A stretch of DNA of 22,268 bases from a virus. The notes beneath the pieces are model-generated. The model worked only from the letters and a program-made list of their open reading frames with translations, had not been told where the DNA came from and did not search any database. How positions within the stretch are numbered: position 1 is the stretch's first letter; the number at the start of each line of letters is the position of its first letter. Below are positions 15,122 to 22,158 of this stretch, in pieces. The DNA lies in the IMG/VR virus record IMGVR_UViG_3300015360_000216, positions 1-22,268 of that record. One strand, 5' to 3'. The position numbers and the translations under genes were made by a program.

Positions 15122-16552
15122 TTAATTTCCTTCCGTTACTACGACAGATTCACCGATCTCTGCTGTCAGTACAATGTACCGCATAGAGCTGAAGATCCTG
15201 CGCTTGTATAAAATTTTAAACATTCCCGAAGCAACTACCGCATCCGTGTTAAGACTCTCCGTATCAACTAGAAGGGGAGCACCACCTTTAACATCTTGCG
15301 AACCTGGCAAAATGCCATCACGCACCAGCCTAGTATCAAATTCTAAAATAGCACCTTTAACTTCTGTTCTTTTTTCTAAGCTATTCACATCATTTTGATA
15401 ATTCTTCAAGAAAAAGGCGATTGAATCCTGTAGGAAATCTGCCATTCTTCGGCGCAAAATTGTTCTTTTTGAACTACTTGCAATCTGAGTAGTTACCGCG
15501 TTTTTAACCAAGAACCCAATGTCTGAATCAAGCTCAAGTGAGCAAACACCAGCCGCATCCAAAGCTATAAAGCCATTTCTTGACTCTTTATACTTAAGAT
15601 CAGTTATGCCACTTAAAAATTTAGTGTTTTGAGTAAATGACAAAGCAACGTGTGGGCTTATTTGTGTAAAGATCGCAGCAAGCCAAGACGCCGGAGGAGT
15701 AAATTCTAAAACCCCATCCACTCTTGTTTGCACATAAGGCCAAGCGTAGATAATTCGACCGTCTGAGTCTCTATTGTTTGCTGCATCTAAAATCGCCGCA
15801 GCTCTATTGTCACCCTCTGCGCCGCAAGCAATAACCATCTTATCTTGCGTTTCTGCCGCGTGAACTTTTAGATAACCATTTCTTACCGAATTGTAAACAT
15901 CTAAGAAAAGAACATTTCCTGCCTTTTCCACTCCAGCTTTAGCAATTGCCGTCTCATAATCAACATTCGCAATGGTGCCATCTGCCCCTGTAGCCAACAC
16001 TGTAGCTACTTGGTTCGCTGGCTCTGATGCGGTGCTTAGAACAGTAACATCAACCAACTTTGATTCAGCAAATGTTAGCGAAGTTACACCAGCAATCAAA
16101 ACATCATCATATACTTCAACTGGCAAAACAGCCCCAACCCCAGTGTCTTGAATCGTGTATTTTTTGCCAACATTTGATCCTGCAGCTATTGTCACTTTAA
16201 TGTCATTACCGTAAGCGCCGACATATTTAGCGTCAAATTTAATCTTAGTGTCTGCCGTCTGAGTAGCCTTAACAGCCAAAGCCGCAGCAGCCCTGATAAT
16301 TCTCAATTGGCCAAACTTTTTGTTCTTTAATTGCTTATTTCCAGAATAAGCACTCTTACCGTAAAGTTCTAAAAATTCACCTATCGAAGAAATCGGCAAA
16401 GATAACTCCAGTGGCCCTCTTTGAAACTGACCAACTAAAATTCCTACATTCGCGGCTACGCCACCAATCGACGGAGGTGGAGCTTGCTCATCTATAATAA
16501 TCCCATCAATGTCATCAAACTGAGTAGGATCGTTTGTTCTAAAAATTCCCAT
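15122..16552 (-). CDS. Contractile tail sheath protein
   Basis: A 476-residue sheath subunit of the Phage_sheath_1 type. Hallmarks are the N-terminal VGILVGQFQRGPLELSLPIS with IGEFLELYGKS, a beta-rich inserted domain (about 85-210), and the C-terminal core: GFIALDAAGVCSLELDSDI, then RRRMADFLQDSIAFFLKNYQ and the closing strands ILEFDTRLVRDGI and MRYIVLTAEIGESVVV. AAGGGAG at 16559-16565 precedes the ATG. Its presence establishes a contractile (myovirus-type) tail. Confidence 0.93.
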   Translation of the reverse strand: MGIFRTNDPTQFDDIDGIIIDEQAPPPSIGGVAANVGILVGQFQRGPLELSLPISSIGEFLELYGKSAYSGNKQLKNKKFGQLRIIRAAAALAVKATQTADTKIKFDAKYVGAYGNDIKVTIAAGSNVGKKYTIQDTGVGAVLPVEVYDDVLIAGVTSLTFAESKLVDVTVLSTASEPANQVATVLATGADGTIANVDYETAIAKAGVEKAGNVLFLDVYNSVRNGYLKVHAAETQDKMVIACGAEGDNRAAAILDAANNRDSDGRIIYAWPYVQTRVDGVLEFTPPASWLAAIFTQISPHVALSFTQNTKFLSGITDLKYKESRNGFIALDAAGVCSLELDSDIGFLVKNAVTTQIASSSKRTILRRRMADFLQDSIAFFLKNYQNDVNSLEKRTEVKGAILEFDTRLVRDGILPGSQDVKGGAPLLVDTESLNTDAVVASGMFKILYKRRIFSSMRYIVLTAEIGESVVVTEGN

Positions 16553-16571
16553 TATTTTCTCCCTTTAATCT

Positions 16572-17177
16572 TTAATTTGTTACAACAACCTTAGTAGAAA
16601 TTTCACTTTCTGGAACTGCTTCTATTTGTGCAGGAGTTGGAGTCACAGTTATAATAAATTCTTTCCTGTCTCTTATCGCTTTGCAAGTAGCAAGTAACGA
16701 AAGCGTGGCTCGCCACTCATCCCGCTGCGACCTTTCATCACTGTCGGCGAACTCATGACCCACATAAAGATAATCACACAACGAATCAAAATACTCATTA
16801 AGTTTTAATGTTAAGCCCATAGGACTAATCTTTGGGTTTAATGAATTAAACGTAGCGTCAAAAAGATCATCTCTTTCTTCTTTAGATCCGGCCCAGATAT
16901 CTAGTTGTATTCCAACTTCGTAGTCTCCTACAACGTATAAGACCTTTGCCTTGTTGTTAACAATTGTTCCTGTACTTATTCGATAAGGACTCATCTCTGG
17001 CGAAAACTCATAGTTTTTAGAAATAATAGAAACACTTGGCATTTTAAATGCGACGCTTGCATTAGGAAACTCATCGTAAAATTCTTTAATGCCAGGAACA
17101 TTTAATTTTAAATATTCGCCAAGAGCTTTTGGCAAAACCTCACTTATAGACTCATTTGATAATGTGCTATCTGACAC
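16572..17177 (-). CDS. Tail terminator-like (tail completion) protein
   Basis: A 201-residue protein directly upstream of the sheath. It starts at GTG 17177, which overlaps the previous gene by 11 bases, with AAGGAAG nine bases upstream. The pattern ALGEYLKLNVPGIKEFYDEF, then MPSVSIISKNYEF, and particularly VGDYEVGIQLDIWAGSKEER with DLFDATFNSLNP, matches tail terminator proteins that cap the tube and join it to the neck. The C-terminal 50 residues (after RDEWRATLSLLAT) are Glu/Thr/Pro-rich and may be flexible. Assignment is by pattern and position. Confidence 0.7.
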   Translation of the reverse strand: MSDSTLSNESISEVLPKALGEYLKLNVPGIKEFYDEFPNASVAFKMPSVSIISKNYEFSPEMSPYRISTGTIVNNKAKVLYVVGDYEVGIQLDIWAGSKEERDDLFDATFNSLNPKISPMGLTLKLNEYFDSLCDYLYVGHEFADSDERSQRDEWRATLSLLATCKAIRDRKEFIITVTPTPAQIEAVPESEISTKVVVTN

Positions 17178-17625
17178 GTTTTAATTCTTCCTTAATATTA
17201 TCAATAATCATTGGAATGGCCTTCTCTAATATATTCCTTGGCTTCATTCCCACTCTTGAGATCTTGTTCTGCACTCCTCGGGCCAAACCCCAAACTTCTT
17301 TAGAGTATTTTGGTGGCTGGCTCGAATCTTTCAAAACTCTTTTTGCCCAGGCAAGAAGTGGAGCAATTGGAGGCGTAAATGGCCTTGCACCCTTCTCTAT
17401 AATCGGCGCGTGAGGCGCATAATTTCCCAAAATAGCACTTGTTTCTGTTTCAGTAAAATCCCAACTTGAAGCATACGATCCCGTATCAACTGGGCTTGCC
17501 GCCACAAGGTCAGGAATTGATCTCATAATTCCACTAACAACAGACGCCTTTTGTTCCTTCAGCGTAGCCTCTGAAAACTCCTTAATTTCTCTTGAAAAGT
17601 TTTCTAGCTGTACCGTTTTGGCCAT
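17167..17625 (-). CDS. HK97 gp10-like head-tail joining / neck protein
   Basis: A 152-residue protein. The central block ASPVDTGSYASSWDF, GNYAPHAPIIEKGARPFTPP and the following LLAWAKRVL is the standard gp10-like pattern (PVDTG loop, xYAxxxExG turn, helix). The C-terminal PRNILEKAIPMIIDNIKEEL is the final helix. Such proteins act at the head-tail interface or in tail completion. The ATG directly follows the upstream TAA. Location before the terminator-like gene is as expected. Confidence 0.82.
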   Translation of the reverse strand: MAKTVQLENFSREIKEFSEATLKEQKASVVSGIMRSIPDLVAASPVDTGSYASSWDFTETETSAILGNYAPHAPIIEKGARPFTPPIAPLLAWAKRVLKDSSQPPKYSKEVWGLARGVQNKISRVGMKPRNILEKAIPMIIDNIKEELKRVR

Positions 17626-18096
17626 TTAAAACCCTGTAGATTGTTTCTTTATATGCGCCCATTCCTTATAAGCTCTCTGCGTAGCTGCGCCGAGAGGAGC
17701 CGGAGCTTTTTTCTTGTCTATTTTCTCTCCAACTAAGTCTTTTGCAGCCATTCTTCTAACTTTAGAAGAAGTTGATCTTCCCTCGGCGAATCCATAAAGG
17801 CTAAGTGCAGACATTGCACCAATTCCAGCAACAAGCAATCCCATGCCCTTGTGCTTTGTAAACTTTGAAGCGACAGCTCCAGCAGCCGCAACAACTAACG
17901 AAGCACGACCAGCCTTTACGCCCTGTTTTGATAATTTTTCGTCCCTCTTTGCCGTTTTCTTCATGTATTTGGATCCCATTTTACCAATAGCAACGCCTTT
18001 TAATGCCTTCTGAACAGTCGCCTTACCATCATCTTTTATAGGGATAACCTTGCCTCTAACTCTTATAAATCGAACCTTACCCTCTTGAGCAGCCAT
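17626..18096 (-). CDS. Basic membrane-like protein with RFIRVRGKVIPI motif, neck gene cluster
   Basis: A 156-residue protein, strongly basic, with an N-terminal KVRFIRVRGKVIPIKDDG at residues 7-24. I associate this motif with other phage-encoded proteins of unknown function. Two hydrophobic segments follow, about 65-79 (ASLVVAAAGAVASKF) and 85-105 (GMGLLVAGIGAMSALSLYGF), compatible with a transmembrane hairpin or a protein released during DNA entry. The C-terminal part is Lys/Ala-rich. It has no signal peptide. It lies among neck genes, where a membrane protein is unexpected. Function unknown. Confidence 0.65.
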   Translation of the reverse strand: MAAQEGKVRFIRVRGKVIPIKDDGKATVQKALKGVAIGKMGSKYMKKTAKRDEKLSKQGVKAGRASLVVAAAGAVASKFTKHKGMGLLVAGIGAMSALSLYGFAEGRSTSSKVRRMAAKDLVGEKIDKKKAPAPLGAATQRAYKEWAHIKKQSTGF

Positions 18097-18097
18097 A

Positions 18098-18310
18098 TTA
18101 CTTACCTACTTTTGGCTCCAGTGCGCCCTGAACCATAACAATACCGCCGCCCAATTTCTGAGCTTCTTGGCCTCTGGGATTAGACACGCCCATTACAGTC
18201 TGACCCTTTAATGCCCCGCCTAGTCCCTGTGGACCTACTGCATGACCGAATGCAACTGGCTTCTCATAATGTCCTGACCCTGGTTTTCCTGCCTCATTTG
18301 ATCCATCCAT
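18098..18310 (-). CDS. Small glycine-rich protein, neck gene cluster
   Basis: A 70-residue protein. I chose ATG at 18310 because GAGGGG lies just upstream. TTG at 18316, overlapping the previous stop as TTGA, would add two residues. It is rich in Gly, Pro and Val (HAVGPQGLGGALKGQTVMGV, KLGGGIVMVQGALEPKVGK) with no cysteine. It does not match the PAAR spike proteins I know and I recognise no family. The conserved-looking spacing and coupling suggest a real gene of unknown function. Confidence 0.6.
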   Translation of the reverse strand: MDGSNEAGKPGSGHYEKPVAFGHAVGPQGLGGALKGQTVMGVSNPRGQEAQKLGGGIVMVQGALEPKVGK

Positions 18311-18312
18311 AC

Positions 18313-18738
18313 TCAACCCCTCTCGGTTTCATCTTGACTTACTTTTCTAATTTGAACATCCCATGTAACTAATTTCTCAACCACATTAACACAAGTGTAA
18401 TAGTGTTTTCCTAACTTATAAAACTTTTCTTTGTTCTTAGTATTAGTGATAGTCTTTAGTTGGCTCTCAGTGTATTTCGGCGAAATACCCTTTAAAATTA
18501 AGTCACCGGACTTAACCGCACCTGCCTCAGTTATATTTACATTATGGCTATAATCCATAATGCCAGGCGTAGGCATAATACGAGTCAAAACATCAGTAAA
18601 CGTACCGTCACCTTGCCGCTGACCGCTCCAAGTCCGCTCAACAATATCAACATACGATAGCTGTGCGCCAATGCCCTCTCTAATGCCTAGAATCTTGTCT
18701 ATGCAACCAGAAAGGCTTGCGCGTAAATTACCACTCAC
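18313..18738 (-). CDS. Probable head-closure / connector protein
   Basis: A 141-residue protein starting at GTG 18738, which overlaps the previous stop (GTGA). The pattern GIREGIGAQLSYVDIVERTW, a loop with GDGTFTDVLTRIMPTPGI, then GAVKSGDLILKGISPKYTE and a final strand (TWDVQIRKVSQDE) fits small beta-barrel head-closure proteins encoded after the capsid. Position between the 119-residue connector and the gp10-like gene agrees. Family identity is inferred from order and fold-type pattern. Confidence 0.6.
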   Translation of the reverse strand: MSGNLRASLSGCIDKILGIREGIGAQLSYVDIVERTWSGQRQGDGTFTDVLTRIMPTPGIMDYSHNVNITEAGAVKSGDLILKGISPKYTESQLKTITNTKNKEKFYKLGKHYYTCVNVVEKLVTWDVQIRKVSQDETERG

Positions 18739-19094
18739 GACACCACCGATACCATATTTCCGCTAGATTTCGTAATAGGTATGTCCAAGTGATCTGAAAG
18801 CTCTCGAATCAAGCGCATACGCTCCTTCTTGAGCATTTCAACCTCTCGTGGATTCATATCAATGTTGTCCACGCTCGAAGCGGCAAGCCTACACTTAGCT
18901 TCGTCCAAGCATTTGTCATACATCTCAAGGCGCTCTAATAGCCCTTTGGCTATGTTCTCAATGTCTATGTTAAGAGTAGACCCCAGCCGATTATTTACTA
19001 TTGAATTGTACTGACTAGACCCACTCACTAAAGTGAGTCCAGACCAGCCAAGATAGAAAACGACTTTATGCTTTTGCTTGCTTGTTAGGGCCAC
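18735..19094 (-). CDS. Probable head-tail connector protein
   Basis: A 119-residue mainly helical protein, first in the neck series after the capsid and decoration-position genes. It starts at GTG 19094 with AGAGG upstream, inside the end of the Lys-rich mini-gene. KQKHKVVFYLGWSGLTLVSG opens it, similar to the start of many connector proteins, followed by helices (IENIAKGLLERLEMYDKCLD, EVEMLKKERMRLIRELSDHL). It would bind the portal and extend the channel. Assigned by position and helical pattern only. Confidence 0.58.
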   Translation of the reverse strand: MALTSKQKHKVVFYLGWSGLTLVSGSSQYNSIVNNRLGSTLNIDIENIAKGLLERLEMYDKCLDEAKCRLAASSVDNIDMNPREVEMLKKERMRLIRELSDHLDIPITKSSGNMVSVVS

Positions 19095-19185
19095 GCTTTT
19101 TTACCTCTTGCTTTAAAATAGGTTCCTCTTTTTTCTTCGGAGGAGCCATCTTCTTTTTATTGCGGTTTCTAAGCATCATTCCCAT
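19066..19185 (-). CDS. Lys-rich mini-protein (39 residues)
   Basis: A short ORF whose ATG follows the stop of the exported protein by one base (TAG C ATG) and which ends inside the connector gene, overlapping it by 29 bases. The product starts MGMMLRNRNKKKMAPPKKKE and is extremely basic, with a Pro-Lys-rich middle and KKRGPNKQAKA at the end. No ribosome site is obvious, so translation would be coupled. It fills an otherwise empty 92-base gap. It could bind DNA or the connector; function unknown. Confidence 0.5.
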   Translation of the reverse strand: MGMMLRNRNKKKMAPPKKKEEPILKQEVKKRGPNKQAKA

Positions 19186-19186
19186 G

Positions 19187-19630
19187 CTATTTTACCGCAT
19201 AGTGAACGCAAAGCATAGCTCCGGTCAAAGCAACATTTGTTCCAGCATCGGTTTCATCATAAACAACCGTTAGAATAGCGCCTGAAGCAATGTCTCGTTG
19301 AGCAGTAACTAAATTAAGCGGCTCTAAAGTGTTTGCAAGAAGTCCACTTTCATGAGCAGCTCTTGAATCAAGTTCTGCTACAACAGTCGCTCCTCTTCGC
19401 AACTCAACACTCACGTAATTAGTATCACTTGCGGTAACAGTACCACCGTTTACAAGAGAAACTGATAAAACTCTCCAGCCCTTACCGCCGACTGCGCCAC
19501 CCAAGAGAGTAGCATCTACGCTAGGGCTTCCTAGAGCAACACATCTAGCCTGTGGGTTATTCTCGTTATTTAAAGCGGCGTTAGCCACACACATTGTAAA
19601 CATCACCATTAAACTTAATAAATATTTCAT
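19187..19630 (-). CDS. Exported beta-rich protein in the capsid-decoration position
   Basis: A 147-residue protein. The start is ATG at 19630 with AGGAG at 19636-19640, five bases upstream. An in-frame ATG at 19675 would start inside the terminator stem and is rejected. Residues 1-18 (MKYLLSLMVMFTMCVANA) are a classical signal peptide: Lys, hydrophobic core and an ANA|AL site. The mature part is beta-rich (WRVLSVSLVNGGTVTASD, NYVSVELRRGATVVAELD, SGAILTVVYDETDAG) like small capsid decoration proteins, with two cysteines, C30 and C141, near its ends that could form a disulfide. The gene follows the capsid gene after a terminator. The secretion signal is unexpected for a decoration protein. Confidence 0.72.
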   Translation of the reverse strand: MKYLLSLMVMFTMCVANAALNNENNPQARCVALGSPSVDATLLGGAVGGKGWRVLSVSLVNGGTVTASDTNYVSVELRRGATVVAELDSRAAHESGLLANTLEPLNLVTAQRDIASGAILTVVYDETDAGTNVALTGAMLCVHYAVK

Positions 19631-19635
19631 TTTTT

Positions 19636-19640
19636 CTCCT
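19636..19640 (-). promoter_or_regulatory. Ribosome binding site that decides the start of the exported protein
   Basis: AGGAG followed by five A residues and ATG at 19630. It excludes the longer reading frame start at 19675 and places the signal peptide at the true N-terminus. Confidence 0.7.
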
Positions 19641-19641
19641 A

Positions 19642-19672
19642 AAAAGATAAAATAGCGGGGATTATTCCCCGC
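19642..19672 (-). terminator. Intrinsic terminator after the major capsid gene
   Basis: On the minus strand the capsid stop is followed by a perfect seven-base-pair GC-rich stem, GCGGGGA and TCCCCGC (19655-19661 with 19666-19672), with a four-base loop and then TATTTTATCTTTTT. This is a good Rho-independent terminator. Being inside the late operon, it is likely a partial terminator that raises capsid output over downstream genes. Confidence 0.75.
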
Positions 19673-19678
19673 CATTAA

Positions 19679-20524
19679 TTATGTATAAACCAACTTGGCC
19701 GTTTTAAGATCATTCGAATCAATCTTGCTGTGGAAAGATTTTACAGCATACCATTGGTTACCTGTGAAAACCCACTCTCGCGCAAGAATGTCATAGTCTG
19801 ACTCAAGCTCCATGTCTTGCTTCAAAATGTAACCATAAGGATCTAGCTTATGAACATAAGAAGTGCCCGCAGCTACTGAATCAACTTCAAAAACCGCCAT
19901 GCCCAATAATCGGCCAGCATAACCTGGAACCTGAATCATCGGATCAAGCGCATCTGCCTTTAACAGACCCGCAGTTGAATCGTTCATTACGTCAAGCATG
20001 TCTAGAGAGTTAATATGCAAAGCAACTGCATCTTTATGCAAATCGCCGAACGCAGTAACTTTACCGCTGTTTATTGATCTAACATTCTTTCCCGTAACAG
20101 ACATTGTTGGCGCAATAAAGTTACCAACAGAAGACAACTCAGTTAAAAGATCAGCGTCAAGCTTCTCAGCATGAACACGACCAATTTGAGAGGTGATCTC
20201 TTGAATAACTCGCTCTGTTCGAGCTGCACTTACTTTGAATGATTTTTTTGTGATACCAACTGCCTTACCCACTTCTTTTACAGTCGCGCTAAAAGAATCA
20301 TCAGACAAAGAATCAACGCTCAATGACGCTGACTCTGCTGGCTCTTCTGCCGCACCTATCTTTTTAAAGTAAGGAAAGTTAATTGTTGTACCCGGCTCTT
20401 GCGTAAGACTGTCGTCGTTCATTGCAATTGCCCCAAAAACTAACTTTGAACGAAAATACGCTGAAATATGTTCTTTCCACACCTTCGGTGCGAAAACGAA
20501 ATCTGTACTTGCTGTAGCGGCCAT
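19679..20524 (-). CDS. Major capsid protein, HK97-fold (N4 gp56-like)
   Basis: A 281-residue coat protein. AGGAG at 20531-20535 precedes the ATG by six bases. The N-terminus FAPKVWKEHISAYFRSKLVF with LTQEPGTTINFPYFKKIGAA is the N-arm/E-loop pattern of the N4 gp56-like family. DSFSATVKEVGKAVGITKKS and the long helix ERVIQEITSQIGRVHAEKLD are the spine-helix region. DLHKDAVALHINSLDMLDVM and the closing ESDYDILAREWVF complete the A- and P-domains. It lies between scaffold and neck genes and is followed by a terminator, consistent with the most abundant virion protein. Confidence 0.93.
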   Translation of the reverse strand: MAATASTDFVFAPKVWKEHISAYFRSKLVFGAIAMNDDSLTQEPGTTINFPYFKKIGAAEEPAESASLSVDSLSDDSFSATVKEVGKAVGITKKSFKVSAARTERVIQEITSQIGRVHAEKLDADLLTELSSVGNFIAPTMSVTGKNVRSINSGKVTAFGDLHKDAVALHINSLDMLDVMNDSTAGLLKADALDPMIQVPGYAGRLLGMAVFEVDSVAAGTSYVHKLDPYGYILKQDMELESDYDILAREWVFTGNQWYAVKSFHSKIDSNDLKTAKLVYT

Positions 20525-20537
20525 TTTAAACTCCTAT

Positions 20538-21203
20538 TTATTTTTTAACCTTAGCTGATCGCTCCTGAGAGACTAACTGCTTATATAGAGCTTCGTTTTT
20601 AGAAAATAAAAGACTTCTTTCGTTTATTCCCATAGCTGAAAATTGCTCCAAAGAAATACCGCCCTGCTGTTCAGGAGCCGCACCACCCTCTTCAACGCTA
20701 GTTGAAGTAGCGCGAGACCGTCTCGCACTCTTAGCAATAACATCTAAATCTTCTTCAGTTAATTCCCCGCCGTCCTCAAGACCGCCGAGTTTTTCCTGAA
20801 CAAGAAATTTGAAATAAGAAAAATCTTCTTTTAAAATACCGTACTCTAACGCAGCCTCAGTTAAGGCATTGTTAAGAACCAATTGTTCATTTTGACTTTG
20901 AATGGCTTCTAGTTTCTTCTCCGGTGGCATATCATCCTCCGTAGAATCACCAAACATTCCCTTAAGCCCCTTCTCTACTTTAGAAAATCGCTCTGAAAGA
21001 CCAGTATATTGAGTCTCTAACTCCTTAGACTTAGTTCTGTACTTAGCGTTTTCTTTTCTCAGATTGTCTATGTAGACCTTCTGATCTGTCGACCAACTTG
21101 GCTCCTGATTACCAGAATCAGTTGTTTCTGTGGTCGTCTCAGTCGTGGCCTTAGCCACAACATTTTCTGTGCTATCTACTGCCTGAGTAGTTTGCGATTC
21201 CAT
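20538..21203 (-). CDS. Scaffolding protein (capsid assembly)
   Basis: A 221-residue acidic protein directly upstream of the capsid gene. AAGGAG nine bases before the ATG is a good site. The N-terminus is Thr/Ser/Glu-rich and disordered (TTETTTETTDSGNQEPSW). Residues about 40-75 form a coiled coil (DNLRKENAKYRTKSKELETQ), followed by a helical region, and the C-terminus is basic (VSQERSAKVKK), as in scaffolds that bind the coat through a basic end. It would direct procapsid shape and then leave or be degraded. No protease motif is seen. Confidence 0.8.
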   Translation of the reverse strand: MESQTTQAVDSTENVVAKATTETTTETTDSGNQEPSWSTDQKVYIDNLRKENAKYRTKSKELETQYTGLSERFSKVEKGLKGMFGDSTEDDMPPEKKLEAIQSQNEQLVLNNALTEAALEYGILKEDFSYFKFLVQEKLGGLEDGGELTEEDLDVIAKSARRSRATSTSVEEGGAAPEQQGGISLEQFSAMGINERSLLFSKNEALYKQLVSQERSAKVKK

Positions 21204-21241
21204 AACTGTAACTCCTTCGGCGCCAGGCCGTTGTTAATGTT

Positions 21242-21268
21242 TATTCTAACATCTAAAATGCTAGAATA
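21242..21268 (-). other. RNA hairpin between head morphogenesis and scaffold genes
   Basis: An 11-base-pair inverted repeat, 21242-21252 with 21258-21268, with a five-base loop, lies five bases after the stop of the head morphogenesis gene. In the minus-strand RNA all pairs form, one of them a G-U pair. In the plus-strand RNA that position is a mismatch, so the hairpin suits the late transcript. No U-run follows, so it is not a clear terminator. It may be a stabiliser or an RNase processing site. Confidence 0.5.
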
Positions 21269-21273
21269 TTTAT

Positions 21274-22158
21274 TTAATATACTCGAAGCCTACCACCAGG
21301 CAAAAACCCAGCAGAACGCTTGTTCCAACTCTCTCTATATGGCACCAGGATTGAACGATCATTGGGCCTGTCCGGAGGAAATTGAAAGACTCTCTTCTTG
21401 CCATTCCATGTGAACACAAAAGGCTGATCAATGTCCACAACTGGATTATCTTTTGACAAAGCCTTGCTATCTTCACCCGTTCGCATATCCATCGGATGCA
21501 TTAGAGATTTCTTTAAGTCGGGTATAGTGTTTTCCTGAACCTTGATCATGCCCTTCATTTTAGAATAGTTGTAAACCTGATGCATCTCCGTTCTGACGAT
21601 CCTATTTAACTTCCACTCTTCACCCATGAAATATCGACCAACGTCTGACACTAAGCGGCTAACAGTTCTATCCTGTGTGTCCCGCATAATCATACTTTGA
21701 GCTATATTTGATGTTATTTGTGCTCTTAAAGCAGAAGAGTAGGCATCTATAGAAGCCTCATATTTATTAACCAAGAATGTTTTTGAATCAATAACTCCTA
21801 AGATAGCCTCGAAATTAAGGGGAGTGACAGAACCCTCGAAGTGCTTGCTCCATTTAGTGATTTCTTTAACAAGATGGCTTATTCCAACGGTTGCCATGAT
21901 CTCGCTTGAGTCAACCATGCCCCTTTTAAGGTCTCTATTGATCGCCCTGATCGCAGCATCGACCTGAATCAATGTCACATTCATTTGCTGCTCTGTAAAC
22001 GTGCCTGGCGGTATGGCAAGCAGCCTGTCCTGAAGCTCCTGGCGTACTTTTCTAAATATCTTCAAAAGCTTTCGCTGTTCGCTCTCCTCAAGGCTGTCCA
22101 CCTTCTCAATTGAGCTTTGCACTAAGTCCTGAACTGTTGAATCTTGGAAGAAACTCAT
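21274..22158 (-). CDS. Head morphogenesis / minor head protein (Mu gpF, SPP1 gp7 family)
   Basis: A 294-residue minor head protein that binds portal and internal head. The family motif appears at residues 189-197 (RTEMHQVYN) and continues as MHPMDMRTGEDSKAL at about 220-234 and FPPDRPNDRSILVPYRE at 260-276, matching the ...RTE...HDxxTxxxH...P.RPxxR pattern of Phage_Mu_F proteins. The N-terminal half is helical (RKLLKIFRKVRQELQDRLLA). The ATG overlaps the stop of the upstream gene (ATGA). The order minor head protein, scaffold, capsid is standard. Confidence 0.87.
   Translation of the reverse strand: MSFFQDSTVQDLVQSSIEKVDSLEESEQRKLLKIFRKVRQELQDRLLAIPPGTFTEQQMNVTLIQVDAAIRAINRDLKRGMVDSSEIMATVGISHLVKEITKWSKHFEGSVTPLNFEAILGVIDSKTFLVNKYEASIDAYSSALRAQITSNIAQSMIMRDTQDRTVSRLVSDVGRYFMGEEWKLNRIVRTEMHQVYNYSKMKGMIKVQENTIPDLKKSLMHPMDMRTGEDSKALSKDNPVVDIDQPFVFTWNGKKRVFQFPPDRPNDRSILVPYRESWNKRSAGFLPGGRLRVY

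Noticed and set aside
19631-19675. Longer N-terminus (MAGNNPRYFIFLGEK) for the exported protein
   Set aside because: The start lies in the terminator stem, lacks a ribosome site, and would bury the signal peptide. The AGGAG at 19636-19640 fits ATG 19630.
21270-21476. Minus-strand open frame of 68 codons overlapping the head morphogenesis gene
   Set aside because: It lies in another frame inside the conserved C-terminal motif of the Mu F-like protein and has no ribosome site.
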